Shown: positions 35,978 through 44,164 of the stretch, in pieces
Layout: the number at the start of each line of letters is the position of its first letter
How positions within the stretch are numbered: the first letter of the stretch is position 1
NCBI GenBank assembly: GCA_028716365.1
Contig: JAQUPZ010000008.1
Span: 62,001-126,000, forward strand
Reading direction: 5' to 3'
DNA: 64,000 bases
Source: Kiritimatiellia bacterium
GTDB lineage: Bacteria; Verrucomicrobiota; Kiritimatiellia; UBA8416; YA12-FULL-48-11
Notes under the pieces: generated by a model
The model's database searches: none
What the model was told of the DNA's origin: nothing
What the model saw: only the letters and a program-made list of their open reading frames with translations
Program-made: the position numbers and the translations under genes

Positions 35978-38404
35978 ATGGATAAAGATAAAAACAAGCC
36001 TCAGGAACCACAACAAGTTGAAGTATTGAAGAAAGGCGACACATCCCAGGAGAAAAGGCTTATCCTGGTCCGTGATGTATTCCCGCGTACTCTACCTATT
36101 GTTCCCCTTTATAATCGGCCTGTTTTTCCAAAAATGACCGTTCCAATGATCATCGATGATGAGAAGACAAAAAAGCTGCTTATTGATACAACAAAGTCCC
36201 AGTCAAAATTTGTCGGCATGGTACTAAACAAGGAACGGCCGGAGGGGCAGGATCAGGATCAAAAGCCTGAAATGCATAGTGTCGGCGTTATTGCGGAAAT
36301 TCTTCAGATAGCACAACTGGCTCCAGAAGCGCCAATCCAGGTATTGATCGGAGCGATGGAACGTTTCTCCATTCAAGGCATTATCCACGAAGAGCCTTAC
36401 ATCCTTGCCAAGGTTGACTACATAATGGAAACGGAAATGGCGGGTAACGAGGAGCTCAAGGCATATTCACTTTCTGTAATAAAGAGCATCAAGGAATTGA
36501 TCCAGCTCAACCCCCTCCATAAGGAAGAATTGAGTTTGTTCATGTCACGTTCGAGTCTTACAGAGCCGGGAAGACTGGCTGATTTTGCCGCAGCACTGAC
36601 TACCGCGAGCGGAAAGGAACTGCAGGAGATCCTGGAAACCATCAGTATTCGTGCCCGTCTCAAGAAGGTCCTCCTGCTCCTGAAAAAGGAAATCGACATT
36701 TCAAAGATACAGGTCCAGATCAGCAAGCAGATCGATGAAAAAATATCCAAACAGCAGAGAGAATTCTTCCTGCGTGAACAGTTGCGGGCAATCAAGAAGG
36801 AACTGGGGTTGGAGAAGGAAGGTAAAGAGGCCGAAGTCGAACGTTTTGAAAAACGGTTGAAAGAATTAAAGTTAACAGATGAGGCATCCGAACGCATTCA
36901 CGAGGAAATGGAGAAACTCCGGCTTATTGAACCTGCCTCACCCGAATTCAATGTTACCCGGAACTACCTCGACTGGCTTACTGTTCTTCCGTGGGGAGTT
37001 TTTACCAAGGACAGTTATGATATTAAAAAAGCTTTCAGAATCCTGAACCGAGACCATTACGGACTGGAAGATGTAAAAGAACGTATTCTTGAATTCCTTT
37101 CAGTGGGAATAATGAAGGGCAATATTGCCGGTTCCATTCTCTGTTTTGTAGGCCCGCCGGGTGTAGGCAAGACTTCCATAGGTCAATCTATTGCAAAAAG
37201 TATTGGCCGTAACTTCTATCGTTTCTCCGTTGGAGGGATCCGCGACGAGGCCGAAATCAAAGGCCATCGCCGGACATATATCGGCGCCCTGCCCGGCAAG
37301 TTTCTCCAGGCAATAAAAACCTGCAAAAGTGCCAATCCTGTAATAATGCTCGATGAGATCGATAAGATAGGCGCCAGTTATCAGGGTGATCCGGCATCTG
37401 CCCTGCTTGAAGTACTTGATCCTGAACAAAACAGAGACTTCCTCGATCATTACCTCGATGTCCGCTTCGACCTTTCAAACGTTTTCTTTATCTGTACGGC
37501 CAATCAGCTCGATACCATTCCCCGTCCCCTGCTGGATCGCATGGAAGTGATCAAACTTTCCGGTTATATCCTTCAGGAGAAATTGGAAATTGCCAGGAAA
37601 TTTCTAATTCCAAAACAGCTTAAAGCCCACGGAGTGGAAAAAAAACAGATAACGATTACCAACGATGCCCTGAAAGAGATCATAGACGGATACGCCCGTG
37701 AAGCAGGTGTCCGCGGTCTGGAAAACCATATAAAGAAAATCATCCGTAAATCTGTAAAGAAGATGATTGAGAAAAAAGGACGTAAATTCACCATTGGGGC
37801 AAAAGAAGTCGACAGTCTTCTTGGCAAGCGGATTTTTACTGATGATAATTACTATAAAAAACCACAGGTCGGGGTTGTAATGGGTCTGGCCTGGACCAGC
37901 ATGGGTGGTGATACTCTGTATATAGAAGCGACAAATGTTACAACCGGAAAGCAGGAATTCAAGCAGACAGGTCAGCTGGGCAGCGTAATGGTGGAATCGT
38001 CTGAGATTGCATATACCTATGTGCGATCGTTTCTGGACAAGGACAAGAAAGCACAGGAATTTTTTAATAAGAATTTCATTCATCTGCATGTACCTGCAGG
38101 TGCTACGCCAAAAGACGGACCCTCAGCCGGTGTAACCATGGCTATTGCTCTTTATTCGCTTGCAATCAATAAACCAGTGAAAAAAATGGTGGCTATGACC
38201 GGCGAATTGTCCCTTACCGGCAGGATCATGCCAATAGGCGGTGTAAAAGAAAAAACCATAGCAGCCAAACGGGCCAAAATTGTCGAATTAATTTTCCCCG
38301 AGGAGAACAAAAAAGACTTCGATGAGCTTCCGGCCCATATCCGCAAAGGTCTGAAACCCCAATTTGTTTCCACCTTCAAACAGGCTGTGAACTTGTGTTT
38401 CTGA
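35978..38404 (+). CDS. lon: ATP-dependent protease Lon
   Basis: An 808-residue protein with all Lon parts: an N-terminal substrate domain (LPIVPLYNRPVFPKMTVPM), a coiled-coil (EKISKQQREFFLREQLRAIKKELG), an AAA+ module with Walker A GPPGVGKT at 392-399 and sensor IRDEAEIKGHRRTY, and the C-terminal protease with catalytic S716 (GPSAGV) and K759 (GGVKEKTIAA), spaced 43 residues as usual. It degrades misfolded and regulatory proteins in the cytoplasm. A GAGGAAAAG site precedes the start. It stands as its own unit after mnmA. Confidence 0.97.
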   Translation: MDKDKNKPQEPQQVEVLKKGDTSQEKRLILVRDVFPRTLPIVPLYNRPVFPKMTVPMIIDDEKTKKLLIDTTKSQSKFVGMVLNKERPEGQDQDQKPEMHSVGVIAEILQIAQLAPEAPIQVLIGAMERFSIQGIIHEEPYILAKVDYIMETEMAGNEELKAYSLSVIKSIKELIQLNPLHKEELSLFMSRSSLTEPGRLADFAAALTTASGKELQEILETISIRARLKKVLLLLKKEIDISKIQVQISKQIDEKISKQQREFFLREQLRAIKKELGLEKEGKEAEVERFEKRLKELKLTDEASERIHEEMEKLRLIEPASPEFNVTRNYLDWLTVLPWGVFTKDSYDIKKAFRILNRDHYGLEDVKERILEFLSVGIMKGNIAGSILCFVGPPGVGKTSIGQSIAKSIGRNFYRFSVGGIRDEAEIKGHRRTYIGALPGKFLQAIKTCKSANPVIMLDEIDKIGASYQGDPASALLEVLDPEQNRDFLDHYLDVRFDLSNVFFICTANQLDTIPRPLLDRMEVIKLSGYILQEKLEIARKFLIPKQLKAHGVEKKQITITNDALKEIIDGYAREAGVRGLENHIKKIIRKSVKKMIEKKGRKFTIGAKEVDSLLGKRIFTDDNYYKKPQVGVVMGLAWTSMGGDTLYIEATNVTTGKQEFKQTGQLGSVMVESSEIAYTYVRSFLDKDKKAQEFFNKNFIHLHVPAGATPKDGPSAGVTMAIALYSLAINKPVKKMVAMTGELSLTGRIMPIGGVKEKTIAAKRAKIVELIFPEENKKDFDELPAHIRKGLKPQFVSTFKQAVNLCF

Positions 38405-38496
38405 ATAGTCTTTACAACCGGATATATTACGGATTAGTCTAACACGTAATCTCAAGCTGATAATGGTTATTATTACATTATAAAGCCGGGAGAGTT

Positions 38497-38886
38497 ATGG
38501 CGCGTATACTACTGGTGGATGACGAACAAGGCATTCTGAATACGCTGACAATTCTTCTCAAGGGGGAAGGGTATGAAACAACCGCTGCCCTCGGCGCCGA
38601 AAAAGCCCTCGAAATACTTCTTAAAAACGAATTTGCTCTTATGATTTCCGATATCCGCATGGCCCCTATGAACGGAATAGAATTATTACATATCGTCCAC
38701 GATAAATACCCTTTAATGTCGGTCATAATGCTCACCGCTTACGGCCAGGTCGATACCGCTATAGAGGCAAATCAGCTCGGTGCTTTTGATTATGTAAAAA
38801 AACCTTTCAGGACAGAAGAACTCATGATGGCGATAGAAAAGGCCCTGGATTATCATAAAATCCTGGCCAATCCGTCAGATTCCTGA
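38497..38886 (+). CDS. Stand-alone response-regulator receiver domain
   Basis: A 129-residue CheY-like receiver with the phosphoacceptor Asp in LMISDIRM, acidic pair VDDE near the start, and the conserved Lys in YVKKPF. No output domain and no histidine kinase is nearby. It overlaps the DUF4186 gene by one base (TGATG). A similar orphan receiver lies at 47280. GGGAGAG precedes the start. Confidence 0.9.
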   Translation: MARILLVDDEQGILNTLTILLKGEGYETTAALGAEKALEILLKNEFALMISDIRMAPMNGIELLHIVHDKYPLMSVIMLTAYGQVDTAIEANQLGAFDYVKKPFRTEELMMAIEKALDYHKILANPSDS

Positions 38887-39329
38887 TGAAAGCATTTAAA
38901 CCAAATGCTGCTGTTTCTTCATCTACTACATCTGAAAATATCTTTTTAATCAATGACAAGGCCTGGTTACGACTCAAGGGGAGACTTTGTCGGTCCAAGT
39001 TCAGGTCCAGGTTCAAACTGGGAAAATCCGAAATTGAATATCTGCAAACAAGGGGGATGGATATAATCCAGACCCATGCTTTCGATTTTATCCGGCAGAG
39101 ACTTGCTCCTTCCATGCCGCGCAATGACGGAAAGCAGACACCTATGAAAGGCCATCCGGTCTTTATCGCGCAACATGCCACCGGTACATGTTGCAGGACC
39201 TGTCTCCGGAAATGGCATGGCATACCCGAAGGTACGGAATTGACAGGCAATCAAATTCAATATGTAGTATCATTATTGATGCGATGGATATCAGAAAATG
39301 CTCAAATTACAGAAGGGGAGAAACCATGA
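38886..39329 (+). CDS. DUF4186 family protein
   Basis: A 147-residue protein with the conserved DUF4186 core: RSRFKLGKSEIEYLQTRGMD, HAFDFIRQRLAP, and MPRNDGKQTPMKGHPVFIAQHATGTCCRTCLRKWHGIP. The last carries a CC-x2-C cluster and histidines that could bind metal. Function of the family is unknown. It is translationally linked to the receiver upstream (one-base overlap) and to the alpha-galactosidase downstream (four-base ATGA overlap). Confidence 0.88.
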   Translation: MKAFKPNAAVSSSTTSENIFLINDKAWLRLKGRLCRSKFRSRFKLGKSEIEYLQTRGMDIIQTHAFDFIRQRLAPSMPRNDGKQTPMKGHPVFIAQHATGTCCRTCLRKWHGIPEGTELTGNQIQYVVSLLMRWISENAQITEGEKP

Positions 39330-41284
39330 GATCGAATAGATGTCTGGTTACAGCATTGATAACAAGTCTTGCGGTTTCGATAAGTTACGCAGAAACAGTC
39401 TGGATTTCATCTTTCGGTACGGAAAAGATACAGCAGAGTTTTGGGAAACCGCAGGCTGATAAAACAATAGAAAACAACAAGATCACTATTGGTGGCCAGG
39501 TTTTCGATCACGGAATTGGTACCCATGCCAACAGTATAATGATGATTGACCTGAAGGGTGGTTCTGAGAGATTTTCGGCAAATGTCGGAGTGGATGATGA
39601 GACCGGCCGCAAGGGTAGTGCAGAATTCAGTGTCATTGCCGACAAGAAGGTACTCTGGAAAAGCGGCGTGATGAAAGGTGGGCAGTCACCGCAAAAAGTT
39701 GATGTGGATGTCAAAGGTATTAAGATATTGATGCTTTGTGTCGGTGATGCCGGTGACGGGATCGATCATGATCATGCCGACTGGGCAGATGCAAAACTGG
39801 AAGTAACAGGAGAAAAACCTCAAATCATGAGTCCTCAAATGCCTCAGGAACAAGGCCAGATACTTACGCCAAAACCGGATTCAGCTCCGCGGATTACAGG
39901 GCCAAAAATATTCGGAGTCCGACCAGACGCTCCTTTTCTGTTCAGGGTTACATCAACCGGCATACGACCCATGAAATTTTCGGCGAAAGGACTGCCCCGT
40001 GGACTGGTAATTGACCGGATAACCGGACAGATCACTGGTTCTGTCAACAGGGCCGGAGAATACATTGTCACTCTCAGTGTGGAAAACGCGATCGGCAAAG
40101 CAAAACGTAGTCTCAAGATTATTGTCGGCGACAGGATAGCATTGACCCCGCCGATGGGTTGGAACAGCTGGAACTGCTGGGCCGCGGCAGTTGATGCCGA
40201 CAAGGTCCTTCGTTCCGCAAAAACAGTAGTCTCATCAGGCCTTGCGGATCACGGCTGGACTTATATAAACATAGACGATACCTGGCAGGGCAAACGCGGT
40301 GGGGAATTCAAGGCGCTCCAGGGTAACCAGAAATTCCCCGACATGAAGGGACTGTGTGACACAATCCATGGCATGGGTCTTAAAATCGGAATTTATTCAA
40401 CACCATGGATAACTTCATATGCCGGATTTGCAGGCAGTTCAAGCTACAACGAAAAAGGTGAATGGAACGAGCAGACAGACAGCGGCAAGTGGGTCCATGG
40501 CAAATTCCGTTTTCATGAAAATGATGCACGGCAGTGGGCGGCATGGGGTATTGATTACCTGAAATACGACTGGCATGTTCTTGATGTTCCCCATGTTAGC
40601 GATATGGCCACGGCGCTTCGGTGGTGTAGACGTGATATTTTATACAGTCTTTCCAACAGTGCGCCGTTTGAGCATGCTGACGACTGGGCAAGACTTGCGA
40701 ACTGCTGGCGTACCACAGGTGATATTACAGACACATGGGAAAGTATGAGTGGTATAGGTTTTTCGCAGGATAAATGGAAGAATTTTGCAGGACCGGGTCA
40801 CTGGAACGATCCGGACATGCTCGTTGTGGGACATGTTGGATGGGGCCCCAGACTTCATCCAACAAAGTTAACACCCAACGAACAGTACACCCATATAAGC
40901 CTGTGGTGCCTGCTCTCGGCTCCCCTTCTGCTCGGATGTGATCTGGAGAAACTGGATGATTTTACCTTAAACCTTCTTACCAACGACGAGGTTCTTGATG
41001 TCAACCAGGATCCGCTGGGTAAACAAGCCGGCAGAATCTCGGCTGCCGACAATCTTGAAGTCTGGGCAAAGGACCTGGAGGATGGATCAAAGGCTGTTGG
41101 TCTGTTCAACCGCGGTTATACTGAAGCAAGTGTAACAGCAAAATGGCAGGATCTCGGTATCAGCGGCAAGCAGACAGTACGTGATCTCTGGCGGCAGAAA
41201 GATGTCGGTGAGTTCAGCGATCAGTTTTCAAGTCCTGTTTCGCCGCATGGAGCGGTATTGATAAAGATAACACAGGTTAAATAA
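39326..41284 (+). CDS. NPCBM-containing GH27 alpha-galactosidase, secreted
   Basis: A 652-residue secreted protein with signal peptide to about residue 22. Residues 25-155 form an NPCBM module (VWISSFGTEK...FDHGIGTHANSIMMIDLKGG). Residues about 190-270 form a putative Ig-like domain. The GH27 barrel begins at PPMGWNSWNCWAA. The catalytic nucleophile is D415 in YLKYDWH and the acid/base D466 in RTTGDI; GHWNDPDMLVVG is also typical. It removes terminal alpha-galactose (or alpha-N-acetylgalactosamine) from glycans. The start at 39326 follows GGGGAG and begins the signal peptide; the frame is open further upstream inside DUF4186. Confidence 0.92.
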   Translation: MRSNRCLVTALITSLAVSISYAETVWISSFGTEKIQQSFGKPQADKTIENNKITIGGQVFDHGIGTHANSIMMIDLKGGSERFSANVGVDDETGRKGSAEFSVIADKKVLWKSGVMKGGQSPQKVDVDVKGIKILMLCVGDAGDGIDHDHADWADAKLEVTGEKPQIMSPQMPQEQGQILTPKPDSAPRITGPKIFGVRPDAPFLFRVTSTGIRPMKFSAKGLPRGLVIDRITGQITGSVNRAGEYIVTLSVENAIGKAKRSLKIIVGDRIALTPPMGWNSWNCWAAAVDADKVLRSAKTVVSSGLADHGWTYINIDDTWQGKRGGEFKALQGNQKFPDMKGLCDTIHGMGLKIGIYSTPWITSYAGFAGSSSYNEKGEWNEQTDSGKWVHGKFRFHENDARQWAAWGIDYLKYDWHVLDVPHVSDMATALRWCRRDILYSLSNSAPFEHADDWARLANCWRTTGDITDTWESMSGIGFSQDKWKNFAGPGHWNDPDMLVVGHVGWGPRLHPTKLTPNEQYTHISLWCLLSAPLLLGCDLEKLDDFTLNLLTNDEVLDVNQDPLGKQAGRISAADNLEVWAKDLEDGSKAVGLFNRGYTEASVTAKWQDLGISGKQTVRDLWRQKDVGEFSDQFSSPVSPHGAVLIKITQVK

Positions 41285-41380
41285 CGGTCGTTGATCGATT
41301 TTTGATTTAAGGGCTGGATGCGCACGATGGATTTTTGTATAAGTCCTGCTTTTAAGACGACAATAATAGGGGGTTTGAAT

Positions 41381-42034
41381 ATGAAAGTTTTCTCGCGATA
41401 TTCCTGCAGGATGATTGTTTTAACTGTGTTTACCTGCTTGTTGATTTCACCGATTGCATTTTCAGCAAATGCTCCTGCACCAGCCAAGCCAGTGACAAAA
41501 CCCGCAGCAGCTGCTCCAGCCCCGGCAGCACCAGCTCCAGCCGCTCCTGCGCCGGCCAAGGCGGGAGCAGAAGATTCAAAAGCGCCTGCAACTGGAGCGC
41601 AATCAGGAGCAAACAACCCGAAGCTTGATCCGGTTCTGAAAAAAAGTATGGATGAACTGAAATATGTATATGATGTCAATCCTGAAGGAACCTGCCGGAT
41701 GACCATGCGACTCGGCAAGGATCGTTCTCATCTGGTTTTTGTGACTTCAAAAAAGGAAACATATGGCGGTGTTGAGTTCCGCAGGGTCTGGGCGACAACC
41801 TTGAAATCAAAAGAGGTTCCTTCCAGTGATATTCTATCCAAACTGCTTTTGGATTCCGCCCAGAAAAAATTCGGCGCATGGGAAATGCAGCACTGGTCTG
41901 ACGGATACCGTGTGATTCTTGCGGCAAAAGTCCCATCAGATTGTTCATCCCTGACTCTAAAAGCGGCAATAAGATTGGTGCTTTTTGGCGCCGACGAAAT
42001 GGAAGAACAGCTGACCAGCAAAGATGATTTTTAG
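41381..42034 (+). CDS. Secreted protein with Ala/Pro-rich linker, unknown function
   Basis: A 217-residue protein with signal peptide (MIVLTVFTCLLISPIAFSA) and a low-complexity stretch of Ala, Pro and Lys at about 31-80. The C-terminal half (about 90-217) is a compact alpha/beta domain beginning KKSMDELKYVYDVNPEGTCRMTM, with a shape that could suit a YbjN- or chaperone-like fold; I do not recognise it. A GGGGG ribosome-binding site supports 41381. It follows the alpha-galactosidase by about 100 bases. Confidence 0.75.
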   Translation: MKVFSRYSCRMIVLTVFTCLLISPIAFSANAPAPAKPVTKPAAAAPAPAAPAPAAPAPAKAGAEDSKAPATGAQSGANNPKLDPVLKKSMDELKYVYDVNPEGTCRMTMRLGKDRSHLVFVTSKKETYGGVEFRRVWATTLKSKEVPSSDILSKLLLDSAQKKFGAWEMQHWSDGYRVILAAKVPSDCSSLTLKAAIRLVLFGADEMEEQLTSKDDF

Positions 42035-42084
42035 TCCTGACGCTGAAAGAGTCTCTTCTTTATCTGGCCCAACGATAGAAATAA

Positions 42085-42132
42085 GACGCGGGGGTTATTC
42101 CCCGTCGCCTTGTCTGACTTGTTGGCTTTTTT
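42085..42132 (+). terminator. Possible terminator between convergent genes
   Basis: An imperfect hairpin (GACGCGGGG at 42085-42093, CCCCGTC near 42100-42106) is followed about 20 bases on by a run of six T (42127-42132). The T-run is too far for a classical intrinsic terminator, so this is tentative. Confidence 0.3.
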
Positions 42133-42134
42133 CC

Positions 42135-42350
42135 TTAAACCTCATGAAACATCACCAGTCGGCAATTCGGGCACCGATGGCAAGGGACATTTCCCCATGT
42201 CCTTTTGGCTAATCTTTCGCCTAAGCAGGCATCAATTATAGTCCAAGTTGTCTTTTTACTTTTCCACCACCTCAACCATGCTGGCGGGCCTATGTACCCA
42301 TCGATCATCTCTGAACCGCACTCAGGACATTTCTTTATGTTTGTTTGCAT
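42135..42350 (-). CDS. Small zinc-ribbon protein, DUF6487-like
   Basis: A 71-residue protein with two CxxC pairs, KKCPECGSEMIDGYI near the start and PCHRCPNCRLVMF near the end, expected to bind one zinc. The pattern fits the DUF6487 type of small zinc-ribbon proteins of unknown function. The start at 42350 has AAGGA nine bases upstream; a longer frame runs up to 42467 through a palindromic repeat and is not used. Confidence 0.8.
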   Translation of the reverse strand: MQTNIKKCPECGSEMIDGYIGPPAWLRWWKSKKTTWTIIDACLGERLAKRTWGNVPCHRCPNCRLVMFHEV

Positions 42351-42438
42351 AACATCCTTTTTGAAAGCCAATGGTGCGGATGAGCGGCGGGTTTCCACGA
42401 TAACGGCTTTGGTTATCGCGGAAAGTCTAGCCGCTCCA

Positions 42439-42463
42439 TTCACGCCGCGCTTCGCGGCGTGAA
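42439..42463. repeat. 11-bp palindromic hairpin
   Basis: TTCACGCCGCG (42439-42449) and CGCGGCGTGAA (42453-42463) form a perfect 11-bp stem with a three-base loop upstream of the small zinc-ribbon gene. It resembles dispersed GC-rich palindromes found next to genes; a regulatory role is unknown. Confidence 0.6.
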
Positions 42464-42603
42464 CCATTAATTCGTTGGACTTTTTTCCGTGATATCACGA
42501 TATCTGACAATCAAACACGGAAATAAAGCCGCGTTTAAATGCCCACTTTTCTGAAATGTTATGACCGATTCATACCAATTTCAAGGGAATAGAACCAAAA
42601 CAA

Positions 42604-42640
42604 GAGATGCTTCTCCGTCAGTCGACGGATCAGCATGACA
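42604..42640. repeat. GAGATGCTTC...CAGCATGACA filler repeat
   Basis: GAGATGCTTC, a 6-bp hairpin TCCGTC-AGTC-GACGGA (42614-42629) and CAGCATGACA together match a widespread short intergenic repeat type. The rest of the gap 42464-42749 contains no gene I can recognise. Confidence 0.45.
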
Positions 42641-42749
42641 ACGATTTGCTGGTGTTATTGTTGTTACAGAGGCTTGTCACATCGATCCAGCAGCCCTCTT
42701 AGCCCGTTACTATCCATTGTTCTTTTCCCCTGAGAAAAATCTTCTTATT

Positions 42750-42990
42750 CCGCCATGTCATCTCGTCATTCAACAGGACACGTCCGACATGGCGGGGCAA
42801 ACGCGGCGCGAATTGGGCCTGCCCATAGTCTTGGTTTCAAGACGTCGGGCCAAAACGGGAGCGCGTCAACTTGTTATGTATCCAAGGCATCTGAAGTCCG
42901 AGGGATACTCATGGTATCCGAGGACTTCAGTAACACAGGAGACGGAGCAAGTTCACTCGCGATCTGTTTTGACCAATTCGCGACGCATTT
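42750..42990 (+). other. Structured intergenic element H1
   Basis: A strongly self-complementary non-coding stretch downstream of the DUF1573 gene. It includes a 10-bp inverted pair (42750-42759 with 42786-42795). A 16-of-18 bp closing stem (42799-42816 with 42973-42990) encloses GTCTTG/CAAGAC (42828-42843), CGCG/CGCG, AACTTG/CAAGTT (42868-42873 with 42948-42953), and a central hairpin CTGAAGTCC/GGACTTCAG (42891-42899, 42922-42930) capped by GGATAC/GTATCC. The central hairpin and its flanks (AAGGCATCTGA, TCAGTAACA) match element H2. The strand of transcription is unknown. Confidence 0.7.
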
Positions 42991-43030
42991 CGGGTTGTAG
43001 GCTCAAAGACTGCGCTGGACAATATCCGGA

Positions 43031-44164
43031 TTAACGCGGGGAGAGATTCTGGTTTTTTTCGCTGAGACAGAGAACTCGTGCCGATGAAATACCCGGAACC
43101 GAGAATGGCAGATAAATCTTGCCCTGGGCGAAAAGTTCTTTGGTAAAATCGGGGCTGAACTTTGCCGTTACTGCAATACTCCTGCCGTCATCAGCCTGTT
43201 TCACTTCACAGGTCACTCCCTTTTCTTCTGGAAGTTTAACCTGTTCAGGATCAAGCACTTTTGACTTCTCGCCAAGAACCTTGAGGTTGAATTTTCGAAC
43301 AATGTCATTACTTGAAATTGACATACGAAAAGTACCCGGGAAGGCAATCATTTCAGTCCCGATCTTTCCCGAAATACCCATAACCACCGGCGGATTATCA
43401 GTCGGGTTTATCACGGGTATACTGATGGAACATTGGAAATCTCCTGATGCTGTAGAAGGCATGAGTTTCATCTCTAACTTATATTGGACCGGTTCTTTCG
43501 CGCTTAGTAAATTCATTACCGTTTCCACCGGATAATTACATTTTACGTTTGGTTCGCCCAGTTTTACACCGGGTTCGGTCGCACTGATATCGAACGACTG
43601 TAACCATTGTCTGTTTGTATCGATACGGCCCACATACAGAAAATCCTGCGGTTTTATCTCAACAAGAGGAACAGCTGTCCCCTTTACTGTCATGCTCAGG
43701 AATTGATTATTGATGTCGGTACTTTCGATATATGTCGGCTTGGAATAGGCGCCGAATATTGAATTCGGCAGGATCACAATTTCAACATTAGCTTTTTCGC
43801 CGGCTTTAAGCTCGGTCTTGTCACATACTGCCGTGGCGCATCCGCAGGTTTTGTAAATCTTACGAATTTTTACTGTTTCCCTGCCGGAATTCCGTATTTT
43901 GAAGTTGGCAACTTTCTTTTCACGGGCCGGATATTTTCCGAAATCAACGGTATCGGAACCGATGACTTCCATTCCTCCAGCCGTATTCAGGTCCTTTCTG
44001 AATCCTACAGCTAATGGTAGGGCGTGACCGCCGGGCGCGCCGTTCTTGATAAGCGGCGGATCCAGCGGTTCATCGCGAGAATTCACCACGAGCGGCCCCG
44101 CCCTACCTTGGATCGAAAACCAAAAGCATGTTATTATGACGATAAGATATGAGAAGCGTTTCAC
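43031..44164 (-). CDS. DUF1573 protein with in-frame palindromic repeat insertion
   Basis: A 377-residue secreted protein. The start is GTG at 44164, overlapping the stop of the beta-helix gene (GTGA), so translation is coupled. Residues 1-19 form a signal-peptide-like segment. Residues 20-50 are encoded by the 92-base GGTAGGGCG repeat and read GRAGPLVVN...NGAPGGHALP. After that the DUF1573 domain starts (MEVIGSDTVDFGKYPAREKKVANFKIRNSG; KTCGCATAV; a second Ig-like half from about 180). DUF1573 domains are Ig-like and often occur in exported proteins; this one probably works with the beta-helix lipoprotein. The insertion falls between signal peptide and domain, where a linker can be tolerated. 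Confidence 0.88.
   Translation of the reverse strand: MKRFSYLIVIITCFWFSIQGRAGPLVVNSRDEPLDPPLIKNGAPGGHALPLAVGFRKDLNTAGGMEVIGSDTVDFGKYPAREKKVANFKIRNSGRETVKIRKIYKTCGCATAVCDKTELKAGEKANVEIVILPNSIFGAYSKPTYIESTDINNQFLSMTVKGTAVPLVEIKPQDFLYVGRIDTNRQWLQSFDISATEPGVKLGEPNVKCNYPVETVMNLLSAKEPVQYKLEMKLMPSTASGDFQCSISIPVINPTDNPPVVMGISGKIGTEMIAFPGTFRMSISSNDIVRKFNLKVLGEKSKVLDPEQVKLPEEKGVTCEVKQADDGRSIAVTAKFSPDFTKELFAQGKIYLPFSVPGISSARVLCLSEKNQNLSPR
44016..44107 (-). repeat. GGTAGGGCG palindromic repeat, long copy inside a gene
   Basis: A 92-base element with inverted ends GGTAGGGCG/CGCCCTACC, inside the DUF1573 gene at codons 20-50 and open in its frame. Compared with the 65-base copy at 32444-32508, it has 27 extra bases after the first 16. 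The shared right part encodes the same peptide with mostly third-position differences. Confidence 0.88.

Noticed and set aside
42868..42953. Integron attC-like site (GTTA...TAAC around the H1 core)
   Set aside because: The consensus RYYYAAC/GTTRRRY ends are absent and no integron integrase is present.
42717..43034. 105-codon open frame on the plus strand
   Set aside because: It runs through the structured element H1, has no ribosome-binding site and no recognisable protein pattern.
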